From contig NZ_FNVU01000030.1 of assembly GCF_900107965.1 (NCBI RefSeq), positions 37,517-101,516 of the forward strand: a stretch of 64,000 bases of DNA, read 5' to 3'. The notes under the pieces were generated by a model. The model did not search any database, was not told the origin of the DNA, and saw nothing but the letters and a program-made list of their open reading frames with translations. Origin of the DNA: Actinacidiphila yanglinensis. Its GTDB lineage: Bacteria > Actinomycetota > Actinomycetes > Streptomycetales > Streptomycetaceae. The translations under genes and the position numbers were made by a program. Shown one piece after another: positions 25,944 through 33,473 of the stretch. Position 1 is the stretch's first letter. Every line of letters begins with the position of its first letter.

Positions 25944-26165
25944 ATGGCGAAGCAGAAGAGGGCGGTACGGGTGGCGTCGTGGTGGGCCGCGCGGGTCCGA
26001 CGGTGCCGGGCGGTGGCCGACGCGGGGATGAGCACGGCGGAGTACGCGGTGGGCACGATCGCGGCCTGCGGGTTCGCGGCGGTGCTGTACAAGATCGTGA
26101 CGAGCGGGCCGGTGCGGACGGCGATGACCTCGGTGATCGAGAAGGCACTCCATGCGCCGTTCTGA
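25944..26165 (+). CDS. DUF4244 protein, Flp-like pilin
   Basis: A 73-residue protein: basic leader, then G-MSTAEY followed by a hydrophobic helix (AVGTIAACGFAAVLYKIV) and a short amphipathic C-terminus. The glycine with Glu at +5 and Tyr at +6 is the type IVb/Flp prepilin cleavage signature, so this is the probable major pilin of the Tad machine, processed after that glycine. ATG at 25944 has AAGGAG with a 6-nt spacer. The frame is open back to 25836 with in-frame starts (for example ATG 25863) giving a longer Arg-rich leader; these lack good ribosome binding sites. Confidence 0.85.
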   Translation: MAKQKRAVRVASWWAARVRRCRAVADAGMSTAEYAVGTIAACGFAAVLYKIVTSGPVRTAMTSVIEKALHAPF

Positions 26166-26544
26166 GCGGTCGATGCGACCCCGGCGCGCCGGACCGGTCG
26201 GCCGTGGGGACCGGGGGTACGTCACGGCGGAGGCGGCCGTGGTGATCCCGACCCTGGTGGCGTTGGCCGGGCTGCTGGTGTGGGGATTGATGGCGGCGGC
26301 CGCGCAGATCCGCTGTGTGGACGCCGCGAGGGCCGGGGCGCGCGCCGCTGCTCGGTCGGAGAGCGGGGCGGATGTCGTGCGGGTCACCCGAGCGGCGGCG
26401 CCCGAGGGAGCGGAGGTGCGGGTGACCCGGGGCGGGGGGTTGGTGCGGGTGCGGGTGACCGTTGCCCGGCCGCGGTTCCCGGTCACCTTGACGGCGGAGG
26501 CGGCCGCGCTGGACGAGGCGACGGTGGGCGGTGGTGGGCGGTGA
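26152..26544 (+). CDS. TadE-family pseudopilin
   Basis: A 130-residue protein with a basic leader ending in RG-YVTAEAAVVIP, the TadE-type cleavage site with Glu at +5, followed by one long hydrophobic helix and a periplasmic part rich in Arg/Val/Ala strands (AARAGARAAARSESGADVVRV...). It is a minor pseudopilin of the Tad system. ATG at 26152 lies within the pilin gene (14-nt overlap) and follows GAGAAGG; a second ATG at 26173 is possible. It ends in a GTGA overlap with the next gene. Confidence 0.85.
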   Translation: MRRSERSMRPRRAGPVGRGDRGYVTAEAAVVIPTLVALAGLLVWGLMAAAAQIRCVDAARAGARAAARSESGADVVRVTRAAAPEGAEVRVTRGGGLVRVRVTVARPRFPVTLTAEAAALDEATVGGGGR

Positions 26545-28280
26545 GACGGGACCGGGGATCGGCCACTGTGTGGTCGCTGGGGCTGATGGCGGTGTTGCTG
26601 GCTGTCTTCGCGGTGGTGGCGCTGATGGGTCGGGCGGTGGTGGCGAGGCATCGTGCGGGCGGTGCCGCGGATCTGGCGGCTCTCGCTGCCGCCGACCACG
26701 CCCTTGAGGGTGAGCAGGCGGCGTGCGGGCTGGCCCGGCGGGTGGCGGCCGCGCAGGGTGCGGTGCTGCGCGCGTGCGCGGTGGCGGGTGAGGTGTCCGA
26801 CGTCGTCGCCGAGGTCGGGGGAGCGCGGGTGAGGTCGCGGGCCGGGCAGGCGTCGGAGCCGGTGCCGGGTGCGCCGGGGGATGCGTTGCCGTCGCTCGGC
26901 TTGGCGGAGCGACGGCACCCGGGCAGCGGGCTACGGCTGCGGTTGCGGGTCTTCGCCGGCGGCGAGCAGGCAGTCGAGGAGGCGGACGGCGGCGGCTTTG
27001 TCGAGCGGGTCGTTGCCGTTGCCGCACTTGGGCGACTGCACGCAGGAGGGACAGCCGTGGTCGCACTCGCAGGAGGCGATGGCCTCGCGGGTGGCGGCGA
27101 GCCAGCCGCGGGCGGTGCGGAAGGCGCGTTCGGCGAAGCCCGCACCGCCGGGGTGGCCGTCGTAGACGAAGACGGTGGGCAGACCGGTGTCGGCGTGCAG
27201 CGGTATGGACACCCCGCCGATGTCCCAGCGATCGCAGGTGGCGAAGAGCGGAAGGAGACCGATGGAGGCGTGCTCGGCGGCGTGCAGGGCGCCCGGCAGT
27301 TCCTCGGGGTGGATGTCCGCGGCGTCGAGTTGGGCGTCGGTGACCGTCCACCAGACGGCGCGGGTGCGCAGGGTGCGCGGAGGGAGGTCGAGTTTGGACT
27401 CGCCGAGGATCTCGCCGGTCAGCAGCCGGCGGCGCAGGTAGGACACCACCTGGTGGGTGACCTCGACGGAGCCGAAGTGGATGCGGGCCTCGCCCCAGGG
27501 CTCCTCGATGTCCGTGGACAGCACGCGGACGTCGGTGGTGTCGCGGGCCATCGTGGCGTACGAGGGATCCGCGCGCTCGACCAGGGCGACGGAGTCGCCG
27601 AGGTCCAGGTGCCGCACCAGGTAGGTGCGGCCCTGGTGGAGGTGGACGGCGCCCTCGTGGACGGTGGTGTGGGCCGAGGAGGCGTCCACGGTGCCCAGCA
27701 GCCGCCCCGTGCCCTCCTCGACGACCTGGATCGGGGTGCCGCCCTCCCCGCGGATGTCGGTGAGGTCCGCGGCCCGCTCCCGGCGGGTCCAGTACCAGCC
27801 GGTGGCCCGGCGGCGCAGCAGCCCGCGCTTCTCCAGCTGCGGCACCAGGTCGGCGGCCTCGGGCCCGAAGAGTTCGAGGTCGGCGTCGGTGAGGGGCAGC
27901 TCGGCAGCGGCCGCGCAGAGGTGCGGTGCGAGGACGTACGGGTTGTCCGGGTCGAGGACCGTGGACTCGACGGGCCGTTCGAAGATCGCCTCGGGGTGGT
28001 GGACGAGATACGTGTCGAGCGGGTCGTCGCGGCCGACCATGATCGCGAGGGCGCCCTGGGCCGCGCGTCCGGCCCGCCCGGCCTGCTGCCACAGCGAGGC
28101 CCTGGTGCCCGGATAGCCGCCCAGCAGGACCGCGTCGAGGCCGGAGACGTCCACCCCGAGTTCGAGTGCGGAGGTGGACGCCAAGCCGAGCAGGCGGCCG
28201 GAGTGCAGGTCGCGTTCCAGGGCACGGCGCTCCTCGGGGAGGTAGCCGCCGCGGTAGGCGGCGACGCGCTGCGGGAGTGA
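26541..28280 (+). CDS. TadE-like 'helicase/secretion neighbourhood' protein lacking its expected stop
   Basis: The recognisable part is about 110-120 residues: leader MRRDRG-SATVWSLG with a TadE/TadG-like Glu-less cleavage region, a hydrophobic helix (LMAVLLAVFAVVALMGRAVV), and HRAGGAADLAALAAADHAL...CGLARRVAAAQGAVLRACAV, as in the TadE-like family found beside this helicase (Rv3654c type). The family normally ends near residue 120. Here the frame has no stop until 28280 (579 codons): it runs through the terminator hairpin at 26887-26917 and antisense to the helicase. The extension after about 26880 is probably not functional protein. GTG at 26541 overlaps the TadE stop. A lost stop, frameshift or sequence error near 26850-26900 is the likeliest explanation. 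Confidence 0.6.
   Translation: MRRDRGSATVWSLGLMAVLLAVFAVVALMGRAVVARHRAGGAADLAALAAADHALEGEQAACGLARRVAAAQGAVLRACAVAGEVSDVVAEVGGARVRSRAGQASEPVPGAPGDALPSLGLAERRHPGSGLRLRLRVFAGGEQAVEEADGGGFVERVVAVAALGRLHAGGTAVVALAGGDGLAGGGEPAAGGAEGAFGEARTAGVAVVDEDGGQTGVGVQRYGHPADVPAIAGGEERKETDGGVLGGVQGARQFLGVDVRGVELGVGDRPPDGAGAQGARREVEFGLAEDLAGQQPAAQVGHHLVGDLDGAEVDAGLAPGLLDVRGQHADVGGVAGHRGVRGIRALDQGDGVAEVQVPHQVGAALVEVDGALVDGGVGRGGVHGAQQPPRALLDDLDRGAALPADVGEVRGPLPAGPVPAGGPAAQQPALLQLRHQVGGLGPEEFEVGVGEGQLGSGRAEVRCEDVRVVRVEDRGLDGPFEDRLGVVDEIRVERVVAADHDREGALGRASGPPGLLPQRGPGARIAAQQDRVEAGDVHPEFECGGGRQAEQAAGVQVAFQGTALLGEVAAAVGGDALRE
26887..26917. terminator. Bidirectional terminator between the tad operon and the helicase
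   Basis: TGCCGTCGCTC (26887-26897) pairs perfectly with GAGCGACGGCA (26907-26917), 14 bp beyond the helicase stop on the minus strand. It lies inside the extended plus-strand reading frame, which supports the view that the plus-strand gene originally ended before it. Confidence 0.75.
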
Positions 28281-29426
28281 GGCGTCGACCTCGGCGAGGC
28301 GTTCCTGGGCGATGACCGCGACGAGTTCCGCGGCGCGCCGGGAGCGGACGAACGCGACGGTCCGTACGCCTTGGAGGACCAGGTCGGTGAGGAGTTCGGC
28401 GCACTCCGCGGTGGCGGTGCGCCGGACGGGGGCGCCGCGCTCGCCGGACAGTTCGGTCAGCGGCGGCTCCCACAGCGCGAAGGCGACTTCGCCGCGGGGC
28501 GAGGTGTCCTCGGTGACCTCGGCGACGGGCAGGCCGGTCAGGCGGGTGGCCGCCTGGGAGGGCTCGGCCGCGGTCGCGGAGGCGAGCAGGAAGACCGGCT
28601 CGGCGCCGTAGCGGGCGCAGATCCGGCGCAGGCGGCGCAGCACCTGGGCGACGTGGGAGCCGAAGACGCCGCGGTAGGTGTGGCACTCGTCGATGACGAC
28701 GTAGCGCAGGCCGCGCAGGAAGGAGGCCCAGCGCGCGTGTCCGGGCAGGATGCCGCGATGCAGCATGTCCGGGTTGGTCAGGACGTAGGTGCCGTGCCGG
28801 CGGACCCATTCGCGTTCCTCGAACGGGGTGTCCCCGTCGTAGACCGCCGGCCGTACCGCCGTGCCGAGCGGGGCGGCGAGCGCGCTGACCGCGCGGCGCT
28901 GGTCGGCCGCGAGGGCCTTGGTGGGGGCGAGGTAGAGCGCGGTGGGCCCCCGGGCACCGGCCGCCCCGGCCCCGGCGCGCCCGGCCGCGGCGGTCCCGCC
29001 ACGCCCGGCCCCCGCGGCCGCCCGCCCGCCCTGTGCCGGTACCTGACGGCGCCCGGCGCCGGACACGCCCGGTTCACCCGGTTCGCCGCCCTGTTCCGGC
29101 AGCAGTGCGCTCAGCACCGGCGCCAGGTACGCCAGCGACTTGCCGGAGGCGGTGCCGGTGGCCACGACCACCGACTCGCCGCGCAGCGCGTGCGCCGCTG
29201 CGATCGCCTGGTGTTCCCACGGACGGTCGATTCCCGCGGCGCGAATCGCGTCGATGACCTCCGGTCGGATGCCCTCCGGCCAGGATGCATGACGTCCGAC
29301 CCGCGGGGGCAGGTGCTCCGTATGGGTGATGCGTACGGCGCGGTCCGCCCCCTCGGCGAGCCGCTCCAAAGCGGTCCGTGGGGACGGGCGGCCGTGCGCC
29401 GACTGCGGAAGTTGATCCTGGGCCAT
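26931..29426 (-). CDS. DEAD/DEAH-box helicase with DUF1998 zinc-binding C-terminus (MrfA/YprA-like)
   Basis: An 831-residue superfamily 2 helicase: Q-motif/walker A VVATGTASGKSLAYL, motif Ia LYLAPTKALAADQ, motif II VIDECHTYRG (DECH), motif III LLASATAAEP, motif VI QQAGRAGRAAQG, then a C-terminal DUF1998 region with four cysteines in the CECDHGCPSC...KCG cluster. B. subtilis MrfA (YprA), with the same layout, repairs mitomycin adducts; a DNA-repair role is inferred. A Gly/Ala-rich insert (about residues 115-155) separates motifs I and Ia. ATG at 29426 is used; a GTG at 29432 is possible. The gene is convergent with the tad operon, a conserved actinobacterial arrangement. Confidence 0.9.
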   Translation of the reverse strand: MAQDQLPQSAHGRPSPRTALERLAEGADRAVRITHTEHLPPRVGRHASWPEGIRPEVIDAIRAAGIDRPWEHQAIAAAHALRGESVVVATGTASGKSLAYLAPVLSALLPEQGGEPGEPGVSGAGRRQVPAQGGRAAAGAGRGGTAAAGRAGAGAAGARGPTALYLAPTKALAADQRRAVSALAAPLGTAVRPAVYDGDTPFEEREWVRRHGTYVLTNPDMLHRGILPGHARWASFLRGLRYVVIDECHTYRGVFGSHVAQVLRRLRRICARYGAEPVFLLASATAAEPSQAATRLTGLPVAEVTEDTSPRGEVAFALWEPPLTELSGERGAPVRRTATAECAELLTDLVLQGVRTVAFVRSRRAAELVAVIAQERLAEVDASLPQRVAAYRGGYLPEERRALERDLHSGRLLGLASTSALELGVDVSGLDAVLLGGYPGTRASLWQQAGRAGRAAQGALAIMVGRDDPLDTYLVHHPEAIFERPVESTVLDPDNPYVLAPHLCAAAAELPLTDADLELFGPEAADLVPQLEKRGLLRRRATGWYWTRRERAADLTDIRGEGGTPIQVVEEGTGRLLGTVDASSAHTTVHEGAVHLHQGRTYLVRHLDLGDSVALVERADPSYATMARDTTDVRVLSTDIEEPWGEARIHFGSVEVTHQVVSYLRRRLLTGEILGESKLDLPPRTLRTRAVWWTVTDAQLDAADIHPEELPGALHAAEHASIGLLPLFATCDRWDIGGVSIPLHADTGLPTVFVYDGHPGGAGFAERAFRTARGWLAATREAIASCECDHGCPSCVQSPKCGNGNDPLDKAAAVRLLDCLLAAGEDPQPQP

Positions 29427-29516
29427 CGGCACTCAGTGTGTCACCGGCATGACTGACAATCGCAGTAAGGCGTCGTGCGGGCCCACCGCGAAGTGATTGA
29501 ATGCCATCGCGGCGCA

Positions 29517-29546
29517 ACTCCTTCCCCCACCTGTCGGTGGAGGAGT
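29517..29546 (+). promoter_or_regulatory. Hairpin in the bldG upstream region
   Basis: ACTCCT (29517-29522) and CCACC (29527-29531) pair with GGTGG (29536-29540) and AGGAGT (29541-29546), leaving a TCCC bulge and a TGTC loop. It lies about 75 bp upstream of the bldG start; if transcribed it would sit in the 5' leader. Role unknown. Confidence 0.4.
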
Positions 29547-29617
29547 CGCCCCTACCGATAACGTTTCGGTGGAGGCCCCAGGGGGGCGCCGCGTCGATGC
29601 AAGGTGCTGGAGGATCA

Positions 29618-29959
29618 GTGGACCTGTCCCTGTCGACCCGAACCGTCGGCGATCGCACGATCGTCGAGGTCGGCGGCGAGATTGATGTGTACACCGCCCC
29701 CAAGCTGCGTGAGCAGCTCGTGGAGCTCGTGAACGACGGGAGTTACCACCTCGTCGTGGACATGGAGGGAGTCGACTTCCTCGACTCGACCGGCCTGGGT
29801 GTGCTCGTCGGCGGGCTCAAGCGGGTACGTGCGCACGAAGGATCGTTGCGCCTGGTCTGCAACCAGGAGCGGATTCTGAAGATTTTCCGAATCACCGGTC
29901 TGACCAAGGTGTTCCCCATTCACACCTCGGTCGACGAGGCAGTCGCGGCGACCGACTGA
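29618..29959 (+). CDS. bldG: Anti-sigma factor antagonist BldG
   Basis: A 113-residue STAS-domain protein. The sequence (DLSLSTRTVGDRTIVEVGGE at the start, then the phosphorylation-site region MEGVDFLDSTGLGVLVGG) is that of Streptomyces BldG, needed for aerial growth, antibiotic production and stress response by binding anti-sigma factors when unphosphorylated. The phosphoacceptor serine is in FLDSTGLG. GTG at 29618 has GGAGG at 29609-29613 and gives the known 113-residue length; the frame is open upstream but without initiation signals. The next gene encodes an anti-sigma kinase, as in the known bldG locus. Confidence 0.97.
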   Translation: MDLSLSTRTVGDRTIVEVGGEIDVYTAPKLREQLVELVNDGSYHLVVDMEGVDFLDSTGLGVLVGGLKRVRAHEGSLRLVCNQERILKIFRITGLTKVFPIHTSVDEAVAATD

Positions 29960-30039
29960 CGCTCGTCGAGAGGGGCTCCGGACGGATCACCGTCCGGGCC
30001 CCTGTGATGCCCAACCACAGGACCGGAGGGGGAAGCCCC

Positions 30040-30459
30040 ATGCCCACCGTAGAACTGCTCTTCAGCGCCCAGCCCGAGCACGTGCGCACCGCACGTCTCG
30101 TGGCCGCACAGGTGGCGCGCCGGGCGGGGGTGGACGAGGCGTCCTTGGACGAGGTCCGGCTGGCGGTCGGCGAGGCCTGCAGCCGGGCCGTCGGACTGCA
30201 CCGCAACAACGGCGTCGAAGAGCCGGTGCGCGTGCTGCTCAACGAGGACGAGAAGAAGTTCTCCATCGAGGTCGTCGACGAGGTCCCGGGCAACGCGACC
30301 GGCGGTGGCGCCACCGGCGGGCCGCCCACCGACGACGCCGCCGAGGACGAGGGCGAGATGGGCCTGGCCGTGATCAGCGGCCTGGTCGACGACGTCGAGG
30401 TGATCGACGGCGACCGCGGCGGCGTGATCCGGATGACCTGGCCGACCGTCTCCGTGTAG
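30040..30459 (+). CDS. Anti-sigma factor, RsbW-like serine kinase fold
   Basis: A 139-residue protein of the HATPase/GHKL anti-sigma family: N-box region SLDEVRLAVGEACSRAVGLH and a C-terminal GEMGLAVISGLVDDVEV G-box-like segment, with an acidic/Gly-rich insert (GGGATGGPPTDDAAEDE) between. It is the partner expected downstream of bldG; S. coelicolor has the same pair. It probably phosphorylates BldG and/or binds a sigma factor not encoded here. ATG at 30040 follows GGAGGGGG. Confidence 0.85.
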   Translation: MPTVELLFSAQPEHVRTARLVAAQVARRAGVDEASLDEVRLAVGEACSRAVGLHRNNGVEEPVRVLLNEDEKKFSIEVVDEVPGNATGGGATGGPPTDDAAEDEGEMGLAVISGLVDDVEVIDGDRGGVIRMTWPTVSV

Positions 30460-30461
30460 AG

Positions 30462-30504
30462 CCCCGCGGATCCCCGCGGATCCCTGCGGATCTCCGCTGA
30501 TTCC
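30462..30504 (+). repeat. Short tandem repeat, 10-bp unit
   Basis: Four consecutive degenerate copies of TCCCCGCGGA (CCCCGCGGA, TCCCCGCGGA, TCCCTGCGGA, TCTCCGCTGA) begin right after the anti-sigma gene stop. The period is close to one DNA turn. Confidence 0.6.
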
Positions 30505-30589
30505 GTCAGCTCCCGGCACGCTCCCGGCAGGTCCAAGCAGACCCCGGAAGATCCCTGCCGACCCCCTGCGGGTCCTTGGAGATCCATAA

Positions 30590-30616
30590 AGCGGCCCGCA
30601 GCCCGCCTCTTTTTTT
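30590..30616 (+). terminator. Terminator with seven-T tract
   Basis: A short GCGG/CCGC stem (30591-30606) is followed by CTCTTTTTTT (T-run 30610-30616). A U7 tract is unusual in this GC-rich genome and marks the end of the bldG-anti-sigma transcript. Confidence 0.6.
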
Positions 30617-30669
30617 GCCGCGCGCCATCGCGTGGCCTCCTTTAGCGTGGGAATTCCCTGCGAGCACCC

Positions 30670-30698
30670 TTTTGTGATCTTTCGCTGCTCCCTACAAT
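30670..30698 (+). promoter_or_regulatory. Promoter of hppA
   Basis: -10 TACAAT (30693-30698), a near-consensus hexamer, with TTTTGT (30670-30675) 17 bp upstream as a weak -35. It predicts a leader of about 80 nt before the AAGGAGG and ATG of hppA. Confidence 0.55.
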
Positions 30699-30786
30699 CC
30701 GTCCATCTTGCTCAGCTCGCCTGAGCGTTGCGGCTTGATCAGCCGTAGGAGCCGCACGCCCATGCGCCAAACGTCAAGGAGGACGA

Positions 30787-33261
30787 ATGGCGGGGCCACT
30801 CACCCCTCACGCGGGGGCGCTCAACTCTCCACACCCTCTTGCGGCGGCACCGGTCCTGACCAGCGGGAACCGTACCCTGGTCTGGATCATCGTGGTCGTC
30901 GCACTCGCTGCACTCGCGCTCGCCTGGGTGCTGGTGCGCCAAGTGCTCGTGTCGGACGAGGGGTCCGACACGATGAAAAGGATCGCCGCTGCCGTGCAGG
31001 AAGGCGCCAACGCCTACCTCGCACGGCAGTTCCGTACCCTGGGGATCTTCGCGGTCGCGGCGTTCTTCCTGCTCATGCTGCTGCCCGCCGACAATACGTC
31101 GCAGCGAATCGGCCGATCGATCTTCTTTCTGATCGGCGCGATCTTCTCCGCGACGACCGGTTATATCGGAATGTGGCTCGCGGTCCGCAGCAACGTGCGG
31201 GTGGCCGCCGCGGCGAGGTCGGCGACCCCCGAGCCGGGTGAGCCGGCCGCGGACCTGAGTACCGTCTCGCACCGGGCGATGCGGATCGCGTTCAGGACCG
31301 GCGGCGTGGTCGGCATGTTCACCGTCGGCCTGGGCCTGCTCGGCGCGTGCGCGGTGGTGCTGATCTACAAGGCCGACGCGCCCAAGGTGCTGGAGGGCTT
31401 CGGCTTCGGCGCTGCGCTGCTGGCGATGTTCATGAGGGTCGGCGGCGGCATCTTCACCAAGGCGGCCGACGTGGGCGCCGACCTGGTCGGCAAGGTCGAG
31501 CAGGGCATCCCCGAGGACGACCCGCGCAACGCCGCCACCATCGCGGACAACGTGGGCGACAACGTCGGGGACTGCGCCGGCATGGCCGCCGACCTGTTCG
31601 AGTCCTACGCCGTCACCCTGGTGGCCGCGCTCATCCTCGGCAAGGTCGCCTTCGGCGACTCCGGGCTGGCCTTCCCGCTGCTCATCCCCGCGATCGGCGT
31701 GCTCACCGCGATGGTCGGCATCTTCGCGGTCTCCCCGCGCCGCGGCGACCGCAGCGGCATGACCGCCATCACCCGCGGCTTCTTCGTCTCCGCGGCGATC
31801 TCCCTGGTCGGCGTGGCGATCGCCAGCTACGCCTACCTGCCCTCCTCCTACGCCGACCTCAAGGGCGTCGGCGCCGACATCACCGGCCACGGCGGCGACC
31901 CGCGGGTGCTCGCCCTGGTCGCGGTGGCCATCGGCATCGTGCTGGCCGCGCTGATCCAGCAGCTCACCGGCTACTTCACCGAGACCACCCGGCGCCCGGT
32001 CAGCGACGTCGGCAAGACCTCGCTGACCGGGCCGGCGACCGTGATCCTCTCCGGGATCTCGCTCGGCCTGGAGTCCGCCGTGTACTCGGCGGTGCTGATC
32101 GCGCTCGCCGTGTACGGCGCGTTCCTGCTCGGCGGCACCTCGGTGTGGCTGGCGCTGTTCGCGGTGGCACTGGCCGGCACCGGACTGCTGACCACGGTCG
32201 GCGTGATCGTCGCCATGGACACCTTCGGGCCGGTCTCGGACAACGCGCAGGGCATCGCCGAGATGTCCGGTGACGTCCACGGCGAGGGCGCCCAGGTGCT
32301 CACCGACCTCGACGCGGTCGGCAACACCACCAAGGCCATCACCAAGGGCATCGCGATCGCCACCGCGGTGCTCGCCGCGACCGCGCTGTTCGGGTCGTTC
32401 AAGGAGGCGGTCGACACCGCCGTCGGCACGGCGCACCCGCCCGCGTCCGACGCGCGCTGGCTGAGCCTGGACATCTCGCAGCCGAACAACCTGGTCGGGC
32501 TGCTGCTCGGCGCGGCCGTGGTGTTCCTCTTCTCGGGGCTGGCGATCAACGCGGTGTCCCGTTCGGCCGGTTCGGTGGTCTTCGAGGTGCGCCGGCAGTT
32601 CCGCGAGCACCCCGGCATCATGAGCGGGACCGAACTGCCCGAGTACGGGCGGGTGGTGGACATCTGCACCAAGGACGCGCTGCGCGAACTGGCCACTCCG
32701 GGCCTGCTCGCGGTCCTCGCCCCGATCGCGGTCGGCTTCTCGCTCGGCATCGGCTCGCTCGCCTCCTACCTGGCCGGCGCGATCGGCGCGGGCACCTTGA
32801 TGGCCGTCTTCCTCGCCAACTCCGGCGGCGCGTGGGACAACGCCAAGAAGCTGGTCGAGGACGGCCACCACGGCGGCAAGGGCAGCGACGCCCACGAGGC
32901 CACGGTGATCGGCGACACCGTCGGCGACCCGTTCAAGGACACCGCGGGACCGGCGATCAACCCGCTGCTGAAGGTGATGAACCTGGTGGCGCTGCTCATC
33001 GCGCCCGCCGTGGTGAAGTTCAGCTACGGCGTGCACGCCAACCTCGCGGTGCGGGTACCGGTCGCGGTCGCGGCGGTGGTGATCATCGTGGTCGCGGTGT
33101 ACGTGTCCAAACGGCGCGGCATCGCGGTCGGCGACGACAGCGCGGACAGCGGGGCCGGCGGCGCCGGAGGAGGCAGCGGCGGCGGCTCCGGGGACGCGGC
33201 CACGAGCGGCGGGAGCGCGCACGAGGGAGGTTCCGGCGGCGGCTCCACGGTCGCGGCCTGA
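30787..33261 (+). CDS. hppA: Membrane-bound proton-pumping pyrophosphatase (K+-independent type)
   Basis: An 824-residue integral membrane protein of about 16 helices that couples pyrophosphate hydrolysis to H+ translocation. Catalytic motifs: DVGADLVGKVEQGIPEDDPRN and DNVGDNVGDCAGMAADLFESY, and a distal GDTVGDPFKDTAGPAIN. The segment GNTTKAITKG carries lysine at the position that distinguishes K+-independent enzymes (alanine in K+-dependent ones). The C-terminal 50 residues are a Gly/Ser-rich soluble tail (GGAGGAGGGSGGGSG...), not part of the core. ATG at 30787 has AAGGAGG 5 nt upstream. Confidence 0.96.
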   Translation: MAGPLTPHAGALNSPHPLAAAPVLTSGNRTLVWIIVVVALAALALAWVLVRQVLVSDEGSDTMKRIAAAVQEGANAYLARQFRTLGIFAVAAFFLLMLLPADNTSQRIGRSIFFLIGAIFSATTGYIGMWLAVRSNVRVAAAARSATPEPGEPAADLSTVSHRAMRIAFRTGGVVGMFTVGLGLLGACAVVLIYKADAPKVLEGFGFGAALLAMFMRVGGGIFTKAADVGADLVGKVEQGIPEDDPRNAATIADNVGDNVGDCAGMAADLFESYAVTLVAALILGKVAFGDSGLAFPLLIPAIGVLTAMVGIFAVSPRRGDRSGMTAITRGFFVSAAISLVGVAIASYAYLPSSYADLKGVGADITGHGGDPRVLALVAVAIGIVLAALIQQLTGYFTETTRRPVSDVGKTSLTGPATVILSGISLGLESAVYSAVLIALAVYGAFLLGGTSVWLALFAVALAGTGLLTTVGVIVAMDTFGPVSDNAQGIAEMSGDVHGEGAQVLTDLDAVGNTTKAITKGIAIATAVLAATALFGSFKEAVDTAVGTAHPPASDARWLSLDISQPNNLVGLLLGAAVVFLFSGLAINAVSRSAGSVVFEVRRQFREHPGIMSGTELPEYGRVVDICTKDALRELATPGLLAVLAPIAVGFSLGIGSLASYLAGAIGAGTLMAVFLANSGGAWDNAKKLVEDGHHGGKGSDAHEATVIGDTVGDPFKDTAGPAINPLLKVMNLVALLIAPAVVKFSYGVHANLAVRVPVAVAAVVIIVVAVYVSKRRGIAVGDDSADSGAGGAGGGSGGGSGDAATSGGSAHEGGSGGGSTVAA

Positions 33262-33265
33262 CGCC

Positions 33266-33281
33266 GTGTGAAATGTCACAC
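33266..33281. promoter_or_regulatory. Perfect palindrome, candidate Crp site
   Basis: GTGTGA-AATG-TCACAC is a perfect inverted repeat and also fits the Streptomyces Crp pattern GTG-N6-GNCAC (GTG TGAAAT GTCAC). It begins 5 bp after the hppA stop and 193 bp before the lipoprotein gene. GTGA-N4-TCAC also resembles the older BldD consensus. Confidence 0.45.
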
Positions 33282-33290
33282 CGCCGGTGA

Positions 33291-33339
33291 GGCGGCGGGG
33301 GCGCGGGCAGACCCGTACGTGGCCCGCGCACCCGCCGCC
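33291..33339 (+). terminator. Terminator of hppA
   Basis: GGCGGCGGG pairs with CCCGCCGCC and, after one G/A mismatch, GCGCGGGC pairs with GCCCGCGC: a 17-bp stem with a 13-nt loop. Confidence 0.75.
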
Positions 33340-33473
33340 CACCTGCGGTTCAGCAGGTGCGACGAATGGCTCGAATAGCAGATAAAAGCGGTCAACCGAG
33401 GTCAGGTCCGCGGAGACGGTGTCGCCGGGCCGTGTATGTTCCGGGGCCGTAAGGCCACGGAAGGGATCACCCG

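Larger units (their letters stand above)
30460..30786. other. Interval between the anti-sigma gene and hppA
   Basis: No gene. It contains a 10-bp tandem repeat (30462-30504), a terminator with a seven-T tract (30590-30616), the hppA promoter (30670-30698) and a leader with two small hairpins: GCTCAG-ctcgc-CTGAGC (30710-30726) and CGGCT-tgatc-AGCCG (30731-30745). Confidence 0.6.

Noticed and set aside
24877..28809. 1310-codon open frame on the minus strand
   Set aside because: It is antisense or out of frame to the tad genes and helicase, has extreme Arg/Pro composition, and arises from the GC bias of codon positions.
30462..30600. Possible CRISPR array
   Set aside because: The unit is only 10 bp with no spacers, and there are no cas genes.
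30699..30786. Riboswitch in the hppA leader
   Set aside because: Two small hairpins are present, but no consensus of any riboswitch class I know; too short for a ligand-binding fold.
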